Shown here in pieces: positions 50,161 to 50,338 of a DNA stretch of 50,338 nt. The stretch is from an uncultured Prevotellaceae bacterium (GTDB lineage: Bacteria > Bacteroidota > Bacteroidia > Bacteroidales > Bacteroidaceae): positions 1 through 50,338 of the forward strand of contig ONYA01000034.1 of NCBI GenBank assembly GCA_900321965.1, in the 5' to 3' direction. Below the pieces are notes generated by a model. It made no database searches. It was given only the letters and a program-made list of their open reading frames with translations, and was not told where the DNA came from. The stretch's first letter is position 1, and each line of letters starts with the position of its first letter. A program made the position numbers and the translations under genes.

Positions 50161-50338
50161 TTATTTCAACAGCTCTTCCGGGTAGGTGGGCATAGCACCG
50201 TTTTGGGTGCAGACGTATGCCGATACCTGAACGGCGGTACGATGGGCCTCAGGCACGGACTTGCCGTTGAGGATGCTGCCCACGAACGAGCCGGTGAAAG
50301 AGTCTCCAGCTCCTACAGTGTCGGCCACTTTGACCTTA
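50161..50338 (-). CDS. PfkB-family sugar kinase, 3' part
   Basis: Only the last 59 codons are in the window, running off its right end. They contain the PfkB signature DTVGAGDSFTGSF, with the catalytic Asp in GAGD, and a normal C-terminus (GAMPTYPEELLK). PfkB kinases phosphorylate sugars; the length and ending suit a fructokinase or ribokinase-type enzyme, but the substrate region is missing. Confidence 0.9.
   Translation of the reverse strand, partial: KVKVADTVGAGDSFTGSFVGSILNGKSVPEAHRTAVQVSAYVCTQNGAMPTYPEELLK

Noticed and set aside
1-50338. tRNA or rRNA genes
   Set aside because: No cloverleaf-like segment with a conserved T-loop (GGTTCRA) or any rRNA signature was noticed on either strand.

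Overview
The window looks like a chromosome segment from a Bacteroidales bacterium, most likely Prevotella or a close relative. The evidence is type IX secretion genes porU and porV in the Bacteroidales order, many promoters of the Bacteroidetes form TTTG-N19/20-TAnnTTTG, almost no Shine-Dalgarno sequences, families typical of the phylum (DUF4290, DUF2490, the DUF4353-like lipoprotein, TPR-sensor kinase, KilA-N, RhuM, BT4734/VirE), and short C-terminal tails of the Prevotella type on secreted enzymes. The genus is an inference from style, not from a marker gene.

Layout. 1-6000 (minus strand): porU-porV-ispF and an Lrp regulator. 6000-11200: sulfur amino acid genes metY and cysK, with a LuxR-type response regulator, an SDR oxidoreductase and a gene remnant between them; then a pyridoxal kinase. 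11200-24900: an SF1 helicase overlapping a secreted subtilase, PAP2 phosphatase, SGNH esterase, MscS channel, and a pectate lyase / outer-membrane protein / surface lipoprotein run. These secreted proteins are plausible type IX cargo. 24900-27700 (minus strand): yicC-gmk-nadD, in which a 560 bp unit encoding a DUF559 endonuclease has inserted and become fused in frame to the essential guanylate kinase.

27740-41250 is an AT-rich accessory island. From its left edge it holds a broken KilA-N gene, a Schlafen/AlbA_2 protein, and a tightly packed six-gene minus-strand operon: NurA-like nuclease, HerA-like ATPase, HSP90-like ATPase, radical SAM protein, a second GHKL ATPase with a C-terminal PD-(D/E)XK-like nuclease, and a membrane-anchored protein. 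A structured non-coding stretch, a 45-codon ORF and a frameshifted RhuM-Fic gene follow. The RhuM-Fic gene is flanked by a duplicated 3' end of the neighbouring exonuclease. I know no described system with the gene set of this operon. It is the best candidate here for a new anti-phage or DNA-conflict system.

41300-47560 returns to core genes: DnaQ-like exonuclease, TPR histidine kinase, tsaB, DUF4290, murA (with Asp instead of the catalytic Cys), rimM, and an HU-like protein. 47580-50012 is a broken BT4734/VirE primase-helicase gene enclosed by 81 bp inverted repeats. The window ends in the 3' part of a PfkB sugar kinase.

A theme runs through the whole window. Short tandem or palindromic repeats of several sequence families sit exactly at gene 3' ends. 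Several have entered reading frames (porU, helicase twice, subtilase, murA, gmk fusion, virE) without breaking them.
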